From assembly GCA_032622095.1 (NCBI GenBank), contig CP136062.1:199523887-199587886 (forward strand): a stretch of 64,000 nt of DNA. The letters run 5' to 3'. Shown here one piece after another: positions 12,313 through 22,465 of this stretch. This DNA comes from Siphonodentalium dalli. Its lineage: Eukaryota > Mollusca > Scaphopoda > Gadilida > Siphonodentaliidae. Within the stretch, counting starts at the first letter, position 1, and the number at the start of each line of letters is the position of its first letter. A program made the translations under genes and the position numbers. The notes under the pieces were generated by a model that ran no database searches, was not told where the DNA came from, and saw only the letters and a list, made by a program, of their open reading frames with translations.

Positions 12313-12636
12313 GACCCTGTGCATCACATAAGTGAATCTACTAAACAGTTGCAAGTCACCGAAACGTGATTACCAGAGCATCTAAATCCATAATGTGATC
12401 GAATGTAGGCTCCGATTATTAGGGAGGTTTCGATTAAGCACATATAACTTCGCTCGTTAGAAATATCAGGCTTTACCATCCTACCATCATGCGCCGATAT
12501 ATAGATCGTGGTCGATGGTAGAACAAATGTAGCGTACTTCTACGGTAAATGAACAATTTGCATTCCCGGGTGCTCCATAAATTGAAAATTATATAACTGC
12601 ATTGTCTGATGTGGCTTAATAATGACCAAGTATCGT

Positions 12637-12773
12637 CACAGCAGAATGTCGGTGAGTAATATATTAAATAAGTCTTTGAGTGACTTAAGTCAAACAATGT
12701 TCTCACTAATCAAACATAGCTCTTTAATAACTTACAGTTTGATTTTCTCAGATCCGCAATATATTAAGATGCC
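12637..12773 (+). repeat. Dispersed repeat matching 5582-5705
   Basis: Homologous to 5582-5705 ('cacagcagaatgtcggtgag', 'gtgacttaag', 'atatattaagatgcc'). It carries an extra segment of about 15 bp (acagtttgattttctc) that the first copy lacks. Confidence 0.75.
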
Positions 12774-12794
12774 AACTGTTTTCTTAATATTTCG

Positions 12795-13975
12795 ATGTTA
12801 TCGCGTTTGGGTAAAGGTAAAAGTTAAACGCCATCATTACACATATGCTGTTTGTCAGTCGCATAAATGGGCCGCATTTGAAAATTCACATACACAAAAC
12901 AATGCTAATTTATTCCATATTTAGATAGTATTTGATGAAATAGCTCGTTTCGAATAACATATGGGTGGGCATGATGTCATTTTACATTATTTAAATAAAT
13001 ATTTGGGCCTATATATGTATATATAAATTAGTGGTAAATATTCATGATATTCGGGTTAGGCAAGCAACAATATTCGATGCGCGAGCCCTTGCCAAATTTG
13101 CACATATATCGACGGTGTAATCATAACACTTTTAGTCATTTAAATACAATTTCTGCAAACTGATGATTTTTTGCGTTTGGGTACTGACTATCGATTTTGT
13201 TTGGGTAATGCGCTGGCATTAGTTCTGTCCATGTGACACAATCAAATTGACGTGAATACGCGAATAATACACCCACTGTCATTCTAAATTGCGTATATAT
13301 TGGTATATTGAAAATAAAAATTGTCATTACCCAAACATCACTACCCAAACGCCTTTTTGTGGATTATGCAATGGCGCGTTGTGGTAATGACGCGTTTGGG
13401 TAATGACTTTCACTTCGTCGTGCCATTATATTTCGAATATTTTCCGACCACCGAAATCAACTAATTTAATAACAAATTTACATTGTGCGTGTCAAAGACA
13501 GTTTGATCATCTACCTCCAGCTTTACAATTCAAATTATCTGCATTCAACATCAAAGCTGCTTCATTACCCAAACGCTCTTTCGCGTTTGGGTGATGACGC
13601 GTTTGGGTAATGACGATTTTCATTTCGTTACATGTATACTTACATGTATATTTCAAATATCTTCTACCCACTTAAAACAACTAGTTTATGCGCGAACTGA
13701 CCTTGTGTGCGTTCAAGACACTTTGCCCTTCACCGAGTGCGTATATAAAATTCAAATTGCATGCGTTTTGTGTAAATAACGCCGAATAAACTTACTATTT
13801 CGATTCCGCGTTTAAAAGTCGGAATTATAAAAAAATTCACAATGAAATAGAACTAATGTTATTTCTTTTCGATAAAACATAAAATTCGTTGCTCGCTGCA
13901 ACTCAATACAAAAATACAACTGATGTTTATTGTTAAAAGTACAAGTCGTCGTTAGCATACGTTTGGGTAATAATT
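12795..13975. repeat. Cluster of about ten GCGTTTGGGTAATGAC motifs in both orientations
   Basis: Forward copies lie near 12803, 13170, 13191, 13391, 13580, 13596 and 13961; reverse copies (gtcattacccaaac) lie near 13322, 13339 and 13564. Spacing is irregular, so this is not a simple tandem array. The sequence between motifs is not obviously repeated, though 'ttcacttcgt/ttcatttcgt' follows two of them. Such clusters can be subterminal transposase-binding sites or a protein-binding cluster; neither is established. Confidence 0.6.
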
Positions 13976-14840
13976 TTTGAGAATGGGATAGGTTTTTAGA
14001 AGGTTGTGTGAGCTTTTTGCTAGCATCATGTTTATTTTCTTCACAAATTTCAAATTTTATGGCATTCTGTGCACAATTCCACACCTGAGTGTGGATCTAT
14101 TTTGAGAAAACAAGTGTGTCGGAAAATAGAGGAAATCCTAGTAATTTTATGGCGCATGGTTGGGACATGATGTTTCGCGGTTTTTTTGCCGAGTGTAGTC
14201 AATGCAAAGATAAGTGTTGGAACATCGATACCCCAACCAGAAATGTTTCTAATTAATGCTCGTAATGTCAGCTACAAGGAAATACACATCTCCTGTCCAT
14301 AGGGCAGCTCTTGTCTTCTATATGATGAAATAAGATCGTGTGACACGGTTTTGCTCATTTACGGTAGAATCACCCTGTAGTCAGTTGACGAATTCAGCAT
14401 AACACCGAGTGTGAATAGTTATGCACGAGTAGTGGTCATATTTAATCCTTTAGTGTTGCGTGTTTCGTGTCTCATTGCCATCTATAACGAAACCATTGTG
14501 TTGTACCGACTTCTTTGGAAATAGAACATAGTTGTCGGACTACTGAATAATATTTTCCCGCCTGGGGCGCTCTTTGTTCACAACATATGAGGACTAGACT
14601 AACAAAGGCAACGCCAAGCGTGGCATATACCCCGACGCTCAGTTTAGAGAGTGGGCAATACTAAATAGTTGTATGGATGGAGAATTGTTTTTATTTTCTA
14701 AACCCATGAAGTGGGAATCATTTCCCATTAAAATGTGCTATCAATACACCAAAGCACAACCAAATCCAATGATCCATGACCATGTTCATGCGGATACAAA
14801 ATTCATAAATTCCCATGTCAAACAAGTGCTTCAAAAACTT
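13976..14840. other. Noncoding
   Basis: No coding frame or clear repeat family. Only ordinary AT-rich sequence is seen. Confidence 0.4.
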
Positions 14841-15222
14841 TAAAGTCAAACAAGGGCCGTAAATTTGGTAAAATTGAATAGACGAAACGTGTAGTAAATC
14901 GGTATCCTTTCCCTGAGCTGTGTTATCACCATGCCGAAGGACAACGAAATCCGATAATTAACAACCGAGATACAAAGTGATATGTTAGGACGGATGGACA
15001 GACGGACGGACATTTCTAAACCAAACAAGGGCCATAATGAATGGTCGAAATCCGTATTATATGGATATATGGATATCCTTTCTCCCAACCTGCATGTGTT
15101 ATCATCATGCCAAAGAACAACGAAATCCGAGTTATAAAGTGATATGTTCGGACGGACAGACGGACGGACGGAACACTCGGCTATATGCCCCGAACCTCCT
15201 ACGTGGGTCGGCGGCATAATAA
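14841..15222 (+). repeat. Two-unit core repeat with GGAC microsatellite (dispersed mollusc-type repeat)
   Basis: Two monomers of about 160 bp ('caaacaagggccgtaa/ccataa ... gttatcaccatgcc/atcatcatgcc ... gtgatatgtt') each end in a GGAC/GACA microsatellite (14990-15010, 15151-15171). A tail 'cctacgtgggtcggcggcataataa' follows. The core-repeat plus tetranucleotide layout recalls the Helitron-type elements here, but the ends do not show TC...CTAG, so the class is left open. Confidence 0.6.
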
Positions 15223-15333
15223 AGAACGCTCTATGTATTACTCCATGTTGCAGGTGTAGACCGGGTCCTGGCTTTCTTTCTACATTATATGATGTGATAT
15301 AATTATTAACTGAACAGCTACAACATTATATAC

Positions 15334-15551
15334 GCGCATCCGAGTATCAGTTCCAAGCAATTCATTCAAATCTAACTAAATATGATTGATAATCGATGAC
15401 TATATATGATTAGATCAGATTCCAGTTCCATTATTTGCCCTGTGTTATAGTAAAGGCACTTCTCCGATATTTGACGTGATAAAATGATCAGAGATGTTTC
15501 TCCGTTCCGACAACCTCATTAGTCTTGCTCTGAAAAACTCGCGATTTAATC
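15334..15551 (+). repeat. Dispersed repeat, copy 2 of 2
   Basis: Partner of 12094-12312. It differs by a short insertion (agtaaa) and many point changes. No coding potential. Confidence 0.7.
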
Positions 15552-15987
15552 ACAACATGCACGAATACCGACGTCGTTTATGATTTCTTTATAGCTTTCA
15601 ATGTTGGTCCCTCGTAGTGTTTTGCAACCCGGCGTCAATCTGATTTGAGATGTAATTTAACCCTGTATCTACTTATATCATTCAAATATATAAGTTTACA
15701 CTGGAATGACATATTATTGCACACCCAATAGCTTATTTGTGCGGAATACAGAAAAATAAAGATGAATTCAAAACGTTCAATAAAAGATCGTGTATTGTTC
15801 TAGAACAATACAAACCGATTACGTCAACAACGTCTTTGGCGACGTCAACTTTAACAGCAAATTTCTTCACTAAATTATGAAGTATAGCATTTGTTCAATT
15901 AAATGAAACAATATCAACCTATTTAAATGTTAGTATATTATAATCCACAATCTTCAAAGTGTGCAATAAACATAGAACAACACAACA

Positions 15988-16109
15988 CTGTGAACATGTT
16001 AACGTTATTGCACTCGTTTGTCGTCCTGCGAGGTAAAACTCGAACCCCCGGTTCTCGTTTTACCATCGCGTCACAACAAACGCGCACAATAACGTTATCA
16101 TGTTCACAC
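15988..16109. repeat. Inverted-repeat element of about 122 bp
   Basis: The left arm (gtgaacatgttaacgttattg...) and right arm (...caataacgttatcatgttcac) are near-perfect reverse complements of about 35 bp. The interior (gaggtaaaac...cgttttacc) is also self-complementary, so the whole unit can fold into one long hairpin. MITE-like; target duplication unclear. Confidence 0.7.
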
Positions 16110-16382
16110 ACTTTTGTCGTTCTATCTATTTATTCATTTGGATATTCCGGAAGGAATTATACGTAGATATAACAATAAACGTGCAGAAGGATGATCGGGA
16201 TATGTTCAGATAAAAACCACCTATGGTCGTTTGTTGAACTTATTATTTTAACATTTTCTAAGGTAGCTGCACGTCAAAGCGTATTTAGTAAAGAATTTGT
16301 TAACCATGCATGTAATATTGGTCATGTGACAATACTTGCATTACCTGCGACCATCAATGCTGAAATTTAATTTCCACCTTAA

Positions 16383-16774
16383 CCCTTTACCCAACAGAAC
16401 GGCCCTGTGCCAATGCATTCTCTTATATATGCGAGTCGACCATAGGTCGCCTCGCATATATAAGAGAATGCATTGGCTTAACACATTAAAAATTATAAAA
16501 TTGTTAAAGAATGTAAGAAAAAATGGTAAAAAGTGTTTAAAAAAGATTTGTTTTAGGCCAATGCATTCTCTTATATATGCGAGGCGACCTATGGTCGACT
16601 CGCATATATAAGAGAATGCATTGGCACAGGGCATAACTGTAACTATCACAATGTGGTCAATGAGCCGGTTCCAATGATATCCATATGTGTATGGTTCTAT
16701 TGAGACAGACCCAAGATATTTTAGGTTGTTGAAGCTTTATCTGGCAGGTTTTGGCCGGTTTGTTGGGTAAAGGG
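16383..16774 (-). mobile_element. TTAA-flanked piggyBac-like nonautonomous element (392 bp), copy 1
   Basis: Flanked by TTAA at 16379-16382 and 16775-16778. Termini are CCCTTTACCCAACA...TGTTGGGTAAAGGG. TTAA duplication with CCC...GGG tips is the signature of the piggyBac superfamily. Inside lie two long hairpins (about 16405-16475 and 16558-16628), reverse complements of each other, each with a stem of about 35 bp ending gcgag...ctcgc. Orientation is opposite to the copies at 30.8 and 42.3 kb. No transposase ORF. Confidence 0.85.
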
Positions 16775-17581
16775 TTAAACTGGCATGGCTCATTCAAAAC
16801 TTACATGCAATGTATACGTATACATTGGTAAGTGGGGCAGTATAATATGTCTAAAAATAACGATATACTTTTTATATAGTCTGAAAAAATGAGATCGAAG
16901 TCAGCAATTTTCGAGCTGTAGTCTATAAACCGTCTCTTCAGATGTTCTGATAGCTGCTATCTGGAACGCATGCTGTGGATGAACTAGATAGTTGATGCAG
17001 GAGTTAAACCCCTGTCACACTCCGCTGCGATCAGGCCGGCGCTTGCGTTGCGCTGGAAAATTATCAAAGCGCCAAGCTAAAGGCATTAAGGTATCCAAGA
17101 ACCGATTGGTGACGCAGTTGACACTGGCTAGGACGGGAGAGGGTCCCCATGATCGCCCCTGAGTGCCAGAGCGCCGCACTTGTTTTGTGCATGCACAAAA
17201 CAAGCGCAGAGGTTCGGCGTTCTGACCAGGACGCAGTACTGTCACCGTGACAGCGAAAACTCAGCGAGGTGAGCGTCCCGTTGGCGTAGCAAGGATGCAT
17301 ACAAGCCACTCGTGGTCGCAGTAAGAAACCAATCTTGTCCTCTACAACTGCAGTAAGCTTAAAACCCCTGTCACACTCCGCTGCGATCAGGCCGGCGCTT
17401 GCATAGCACTGACAAAGTACAAAAATATGAGTAACACGCAGGAGGAGCGCGGACAACTATGCAGCTTATCACGTTTTTATTGCGCTCTTATTACGACCCA
17501 TTGCGTTTCTACTTTGTCAAGTCTCACGCTCTCACGCCCTCTCACTGTGCTTCATCTAAGCTATAAACGTCCTTAGTGCGT

Positions 17582-18666
17582 TAGTGTGTTCGCGCTGTCG
17601 GTAGCCAAATTAGCCAATGGCTAATCTTTTTCGAATTTGGCTAATAAAAATTTCATTTGGCTAAACTTTTGGCTAAATTTTTTTGACCCCAAATGGAGAC
17701 TGAAAGCATGGAGTCAGAAAGCTAATTAATAAAAGCGCTCAATAGATCGACATTTCAAGACAAAGTTAGATGACGAAAGTATTTCATTATTTTCGTACTT
17801 ATGAAATATCGTTCCGTAGCAGCAAAAGGTAAGCTCTAACATTTAGTGATGTGAACGATCTAGTCCGAAAACAACGAAAGTGAGAATATATCGCCGACTG
17901 TACAAAGGGAAACCCGATCGCGGACAGTACAAAGGCAAAGCTGATCGACAACTCTATCAACCAAGCAATCACAAAGTGATATGCAATCATATTTAGTGTT
18001 TTAATCTGGAGAAAGATTACGTCACTCTGCACGAAACAGCAAAAGGTCATTATTTACCATTTAATCCCCTAATCCCACATTGTCTGTCTCGCATTGTTTA
18101 TGATGACATTGTATTTATGACCGTCGAGGTTTATGAGCACCAATTGTAAGACAATAGCTTAATCAGCCAAAGTGGATCACGTCAGATATTTTGTGGCTAT
18201 TTGTCGTCAATATCGATACAGTTAAAATAATATGCATGCTTTTATGACAGATTGTAATTTGATAATTGCGTAACAATATTAAGTTATTAGTTTCCAGACG
18301 TCACTTAGATATTTTCGCAAGGATAAATATTTAATGATTTAAAAAAAGATATTGATATAAAACAAAACAAAAATTAAGGACAATCCCGGGTTACCCCCCC
18401 CCCCCCCCCCCCCCCAAATCAATCGTTCACATAAAGATTAAATAAATTTTTAATAAATGATGTATATAAAAATACTTCTAGTTCATCAAAATTATTTAAA
18501 TTATTGTGTATTTTACCTGTGTCTGTTAGATTTTACGTTTTAGTCATTAATTGTGAACCGACCAGAAAACGATGATTTAATTTGGCTAAAAAAAATTCAT
18601 TTGGCTAATAAAATTTTCATTTGGCCAAACTTTTGGCTATAGTTTTTTTCGGTCCAGCGCGAACAC
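17582..18666. mobile_element. Insertion of about 1.09 kb with hAT-like tips, defined by an empty inverted copy
   Basis: The inverted copy of this region (19840-19870) runs uninterrupted across the point where 1085 bp intervene here. The insert has tips TAGTGTGTTCGCGCTG and CAGCGCGAACACTG, a CAGTG-type terminal inverted repeat recalling hAT. It also has subterminal 'tttggctaa' repeats at both ends (about 17605-17685 and 18580-18640). No target duplication longer than one base is visible, so the hAT label is tentative. Confidence 0.55.
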
Positions 18667-18736
18667 TGTCCAAGTCGCTGTCATCGTGTTGCTAGTACGT
18701 TCTCAATAAGTTTGCAAAACGTTCTCTGCGTGGGAG

Positions 18737-18775
18737 TATAAATAGCGCCTCATGCGTTCTCCAGTCATAGTCAGT
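18737..18775 (+). promoter_or_regulatory. Candidate TATA-box promoter inside E2, inverted copy at 19779-19787
   Basis: TATAAATA at 18737-18744 is followed about 35 bp on by TCAGT, an initiator-like sequence. The inverted copy carries the same TATA element on the minus strand at 19779-19787, so the two would fire toward each other. Supported by motif and spacing only. Confidence 0.35.
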
Positions 18776-19680
18776 TTTTAGGTTGTGGGATTTACCCAAC
18801 AATCCACAATAGACTAGTTGTCTATGTTCCAATTATATATGTTCCGGATATATAGTCATAATTTAAATTGAGCATATGTTTCGGTTCACTTGTCCACTAT
18901 AGTATGATAGTGATAGTGATAACGCGGAATTTCGTCAGGGAACAGCGTGGCTAAATAGATCGGCATAATATATGCCCTTTTTATTTTTGAATGGCATGAC
19001 CTATATGGAGGCCGACAGCACCATTTCCGTGGTTATTTATGCCTGTTTACATGTAACACATGTATATGCGGAATACATTGGATTCCATTTTGGTGCCACT
19101 TCACATGCACTATTCTTATTGCGTATTCCATGTTATATATGTGCCACATCCGTGACGGAATACATGTACATCGGATTCCAGTTTAAATTTGCATATTTAT
19201 ATGCAAACTCCGATGGTGTGGGTGAGCAGATCGCGTTTCAAAGTAGGATCGTACTGTAAACCTGCTGCAAACGTTGGAAGAACGCCATTTGTCACGCTTG
19301 GACGTATCAAGAGAGCCTTATTTGCAGTGGCAACATCATGTGGACGTTCTATGATCGGGAAGCAGTCCATAACACCGCGTGGCAGCGCCATAAGAGCGCA
19401 ATAAGGTCGAGAGAGAGACGAAAGATATGATTTCTTACTGCGACCACGAGTAGCTTGTATGCATCCTTGTTACGTCAATGGGACGCTCACATCGCTCGCT
19501 TTTCGCTGCCACGGCGACAGTACTGCGCCCTGGTCATGGGGACCCTCTCCCGTCCTAGACAGTGTCAACTGCGTCACCAATCGGTTCTTGGATACCTTAA
19601 TGCGTTTAGCTTGGCGCTTGCTACCTTTTCAGCGCAATGCAAGCGCCGGCCTGATCTCAGCGGAGTGTGACAGGGGTTTA

Positions 19681-19990
19681 ATCGGACAACTAGTGGACAA
19701 CATTATAGTCTATTGTGGATTGTTGGGAATATTCCCACAACCTAAAAACTGACTATGACTGGAGCAAGCATGAGGCGCTATTTATACCCACGCAGAGAAC
19801 GTTTTGCAAACTTATTGAGAACGTATACTAGCAACACAGTGACAGCGACTTGGACGCACTAAGGACGTTTATAGCGTAGAGGAAGTACAGTGATAGCGCG
19901 TGGGAGCGTGAGACTTGACAAAGTAGAAACGCAATGGGTCGTAATAAGAGCGCAATAAAAACGTGATAAGCTGCATAGTTGTCCGCGCTC
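19681..19990. repeat. Inverted copy of 17440-17580 + 18667-18840
   Basis: Reverse complement of the two segments that flank the 1.09-kb insertion, joined without the insert (for example 'gcgacttggacgcactaaggacgtttatagcg'). It shows that the insertion happened after the inverted duplication formed, or was lost from this arm. Confidence 0.75.
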
Positions 19991-20150
19991 TGGCAGCGGG
20001 TGGAGCGAACAAGTCAGATTTCATTTGGCTTAATTAGTTCCTCGTTTGCTAGAGCGTCGGTACGAGTGATTTGAGCGGTCTGTAACCTTAATTGGAAGCA
20101 ACCGCCCTCGTGCTGATGCCGGCGAGTGAGACGGTTTTGGATTAGGCTTA

Positions 20151-20951
20151 GTGCGACGGACAATGGAGCTAATCCCTGACGCCGCGTTAGCAGCAATAGA
20201 GAGATCTCAAATTACGGACATTGTTAGCTGGAATCTCCAGTCTAACAGGGGTTATTTGACTCTCTGTGTTGAATTTCGGACGGGAGATGCTGGAAACCAG
20301 AGATCTTCCACCCGGAGCAAGACCAAGACCAGCCGTACCATGAAAGAGGAGCCTCCTAAGAAAAAGACAACAGCTCGAAGGAGAAGGGACGCAGCCAGAC
20401 GGGCGAAATGGAAGAAAAAGATGGGGGTGACCGTTGATCGACCGGTCACCCCTCCCCGTGTGGCTCAGCCGTCTATAGTCATATCCGGCGGGTCAAAGTT
20501 GTCTGAGAGACGCCCAGACGACTCGACCTGCATGGAGACTGACGACATTGAACCAGCTAGCAGGGACTCCGTGGATCTGCCGGAGGTCCCTGCTGTCGTC
20601 GTCGAGGCTTGCGGAGACAGGGACGTGGATACCACCCCAGATGTTCCTGCCGCCAGCTTCGACGTGGAACTGGACAGCTTTACACCTCGGACACCGGATT
20701 ACCAAAACATCCCGGTGTCCCCCAGCTCCACCAGCACCAACAACAACACCAGCGCCAACGTCAGCACTCAATCCACCTACTCCATCAGTTCGAATGCTGA
20801 ACAAGCGGTGATCGAGGCCATGTCCCTTAAGTGTAAGGATCCCGTCGAAAAGGAAAGCTACATCCAACCGAATGAAAAAGAAAGCAAAGAAATCAAAAAA
20901 AAAAAAATAGATCATTTTCATTTTCACCTCACCAATCTCATGTTAATGTAA
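20151..20951 (+). CDS. ORF1/gag-like protein of an unrecognised mobile element (266 aa), copy 1
   Basis: Function unknown. The first 55 residues include a short hydrophobic/aromatic module (IVSWNLQSNRGYLTLCVEF). A strongly basic tract follows (about residues 58-92: KEEPPKKKTTARRRRDAARRAKWKKK), then an acidic, Ser/Thr/Pro-rich region with FTPRTPDYQNIPVSPSS, and a Lys/Glu-rich tail. Basic then acidic composition suits a nucleic-acid-binding structural protein such as a LINE ORF1 or gag; this is inference. Residues about 116-180 match the 60.3-kb copy; the aromatic and basic modules resemble the 43.7-kb copy. A 3' pair of hairpins follows. The start is uncertain: two ATGs (20151, 20163) lie close together. 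It lies inside element E2. The last 30 residues follow an A-run (20892-20903) prone to slippage. Confidence 0.5.
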   Translation: MRRTMELIPDAALAAIERSQITDIVSWNLQSNRGYLTLCVEFRTGDAGNQRSSTRSKTKTSRTMKEEPPKKKTTARRRRDAARRAKWKKKMGVTVDRPVTPPRVAQPSIVISGGSKLSERRPDDSTCMETDDIEPASRDSVDLPEVPAVVVEACGDRDVDTTPDVPAASFDVELDSFTPRTPDYQNIPVSPSSTSTNNNTSANVSTQSTYSISSNAEQAVIEAMSLKCKDPVEKESYIQPNEKESKEIKKKKIDHFHFHLTNLMLM

Positions 20952-20994
20952 TACCATTACATGTATCCTCATTAAATTTCAAGTGGGTTGTAGG

Positions 20995-21043
20995 AGAGGG
21001 GTTCCGCCCCTTTCAAATCATCCCGGGAAAGTTTCCCAAACCC
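20995..21043 (+). ncRNA. 3' double-hairpin RNA structure, copy 1
   Basis: Hairpin 1 pairs GAGAGGGG with CCCCTTTC (20995-21014, loop ttccg). After 'aaatcatcc' hairpin 2 pairs GGGAAA with TTTCCC (21025-21037), followed by AAACCCACC. The same order is found behind the two sister ORFs with different stem sequences. It probably acts in the transcript as an element 3' end; no role is demonstrated. Confidence 0.5.
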
Positions 21044-21049
21044 ACCATA

Positions 21050-21146
21050 GTAGTTGTCCGCGCTCCTCCTGCGTGTTACTCATATTTTGGTACCTGTTCA
21101 GCGCAATGCAAGCTCCGGCCTGATCGCAGCGGAGTGTGACGGGGCT
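21050..21146 (-). repeat. Right terminal inverted repeat of E2
   Basis: The reverse complement reads ccccgtcacactccgctgcg and continues to match 17364-17460, including 'gagtaacacgcaggag'. One base is missing relative to the left tip (CCCCG- versus CCCCTG-). Confidence 0.75.
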
Positions 21147-21179
21147 TTACATGTATTGTGCTCACGGGATTATTTGCAA

Positions 21180-22465
21180 TTTACGAACATGTGTGAGGTG
21201 TTGCTATGCCGAATGTTGTAGTAACTGACGAGTTATGTGGTAGCTCACGAGCTCTGTAGTAACAATCACCGAGTTATGTAGTAAATGTAGTAATAACGTA
21301 CGTTTCGTATTTTTTTTAGAAAGAATGAATCCTCCACATTGGCTTGTTTAAGGCGATATCACCATTGACAGTGTGAGTCGCGTGGGTAATGATGGAAATA
21401 GGGGAAATGGTCAAACTCGGGTTTTAAACATGCTCAGACGATGATATTTGGGTCTGGTGAACTGAAATCTATACTATTAAAACTCAATATTGTTTGTTTT
21501 GCTTATATCCGACTTGTTCTGTAGCTCATTCAAAAATGAATGACGAAGTTCGCATAAAAACATAATGTCGACTAAAAGGCGTCGTCGTAGTTTCATACTA
21601 AGCGGCTTTTTTTATATTAAAATAGGTGTCGGCTAAACTTGAAAGTGCAAAAAATGATAATACAAAACTTGACGATTTTAAATACATAACTCGAGAGCTT
21701 GTTTTTTTTACTACACAGCACGCTGATTTTTTTGACTGCAAAAATCGTGACCTCGCTGTTTGTTGCACATAACTTAGTGTCCCCTTGAGTCGTCTGAGGT
21801 CAACGGTACCTATCTGAAGTCATCTAAGGTCATTCCGCGTGTCATGTTACCTATGTACAAAGATTTTGCCACATAACGTGCTTTATTGATTATTTAATTA
21901 TAATTTATTAACTCACATTTAAGTCATCTGAGGTCAAAGGCGCGTATCCTATGACATCCCCTGCTCAGGTGACCCATGCATACAAATATTCCTACATATC
22001 TTCTAAGTTGATAAGGAATGTTCTCAATTATTTATTATTGTTCATTGAAGTAGTCTGATGCCAAGGACACTTATCACGTGACACCACTCAGGTCAATTTA
22101 TCCCCGTGTATCAATTTTTCAACGAACCGATCGGTCGAGAAACTGCGGAGTGCCGAAGGACGAACATCAAGTTGAGCTACAGCGTCATTAACGTCCGCCA
22201 CACACAATCTTACACAAATGAACATTGAATTTACTATATAATATTGTTTAACGTCCAAACGGGTCTCAGAAAAGAAAAACAATGTAGCTGCAAAACACGA
22301 TGATTTTCTACTATACATAACTCGTTAGCTTATTTTTTTACAACATAACTCGTTGAATTTACTGCATAACTCGTGAGCTATCTCAGATCTCGGCGATTGT
22401 TATTACATAACTCGTTAGCTACCACACAACCCGTCGGTTACTACAAAACTCGTGACCTCGCTGTT
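21180..22465. repeat. Region bounded by clusters of a 'ctacataactcgt' motif, with internal 125-bp repeats
   Basis: Reverse-orientation motifs (acgagttatgtagta) cluster at 21215-21295 and forward motifs (tacataactcgttag) at 22310-22460, as if subterminal repeats of one element. A further forward cluster lies at 25255-25450. Between them, 21781-22105 holds three degenerate units of about 125 bp sharing 'gtcatctgaggtcaa'. No coding sequence or exact ends identified. Confidence 0.45.

Larger units (their letters stand above)
17008..19677. mobile_element. TTAA-flanked inverted-repeat element E1 (2.67 kb)
   Basis: The tips are ACCCCTGTCACACTCCGC (from 17008) and its complement (to 19677), flanked by TTAA at 17004-17007 and 19678-19681. 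The inverted termini extend about 330 bp (17008-17340 versus 19440-19677). TTAA duplication fits piggyBac or Kolobok-type transposons, but the tip is not diagnostic to me and no transposase is recognisable. It overlaps E2, so this is a nested or rearranged locus. Confidence 0.65.
17363..21146. mobile_element. Inverted-repeat element E2 (about 3.8 kb) enclosing an ORF1-like gene
   Basis: A second left tip at 17364 (ccccgtcacac/cccctgtcacac class) pairs with a right tip ending about 21145. Their inverted repeats run about 95 bp and share 'atatgagtaacacgcaggag'. Left flank TTAA (17359-17362); right flank TTTA, perhaps a decayed TTAA. Inside, 17440-17580 plus 18667-18840 is repeated in inverted form at 19681-19990. 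The element also contains the coding unit at 20151-20951 and its 3' hairpins. Overlap with E1 means the two were not inserted independently in simple fashion. Confidence 0.55.

Noticed and set aside
16336-16649. Frames of 91 and 102 codons containing CQCILLYMRVDHRSPRIYKRMHW
   Set aside because: Translation of the hairpins in the TTAA element; the same peptide appears on both strands and in other copies.
17015-17456. Minus-strand frames of 76 and 130 codons, and mirrored frames at 19455-19752
   Set aside because: Both arise from the inverted terminal repeats of E1/E2; GC-rich sequence without any domain.
20493-20927. 144-codon minus-strand frame opposite the ORF1-like gene
   Set aside because: Shadow of the plus-strand coding sequence; hydrophobic Phe-rich start is the complement of the lysine codons.
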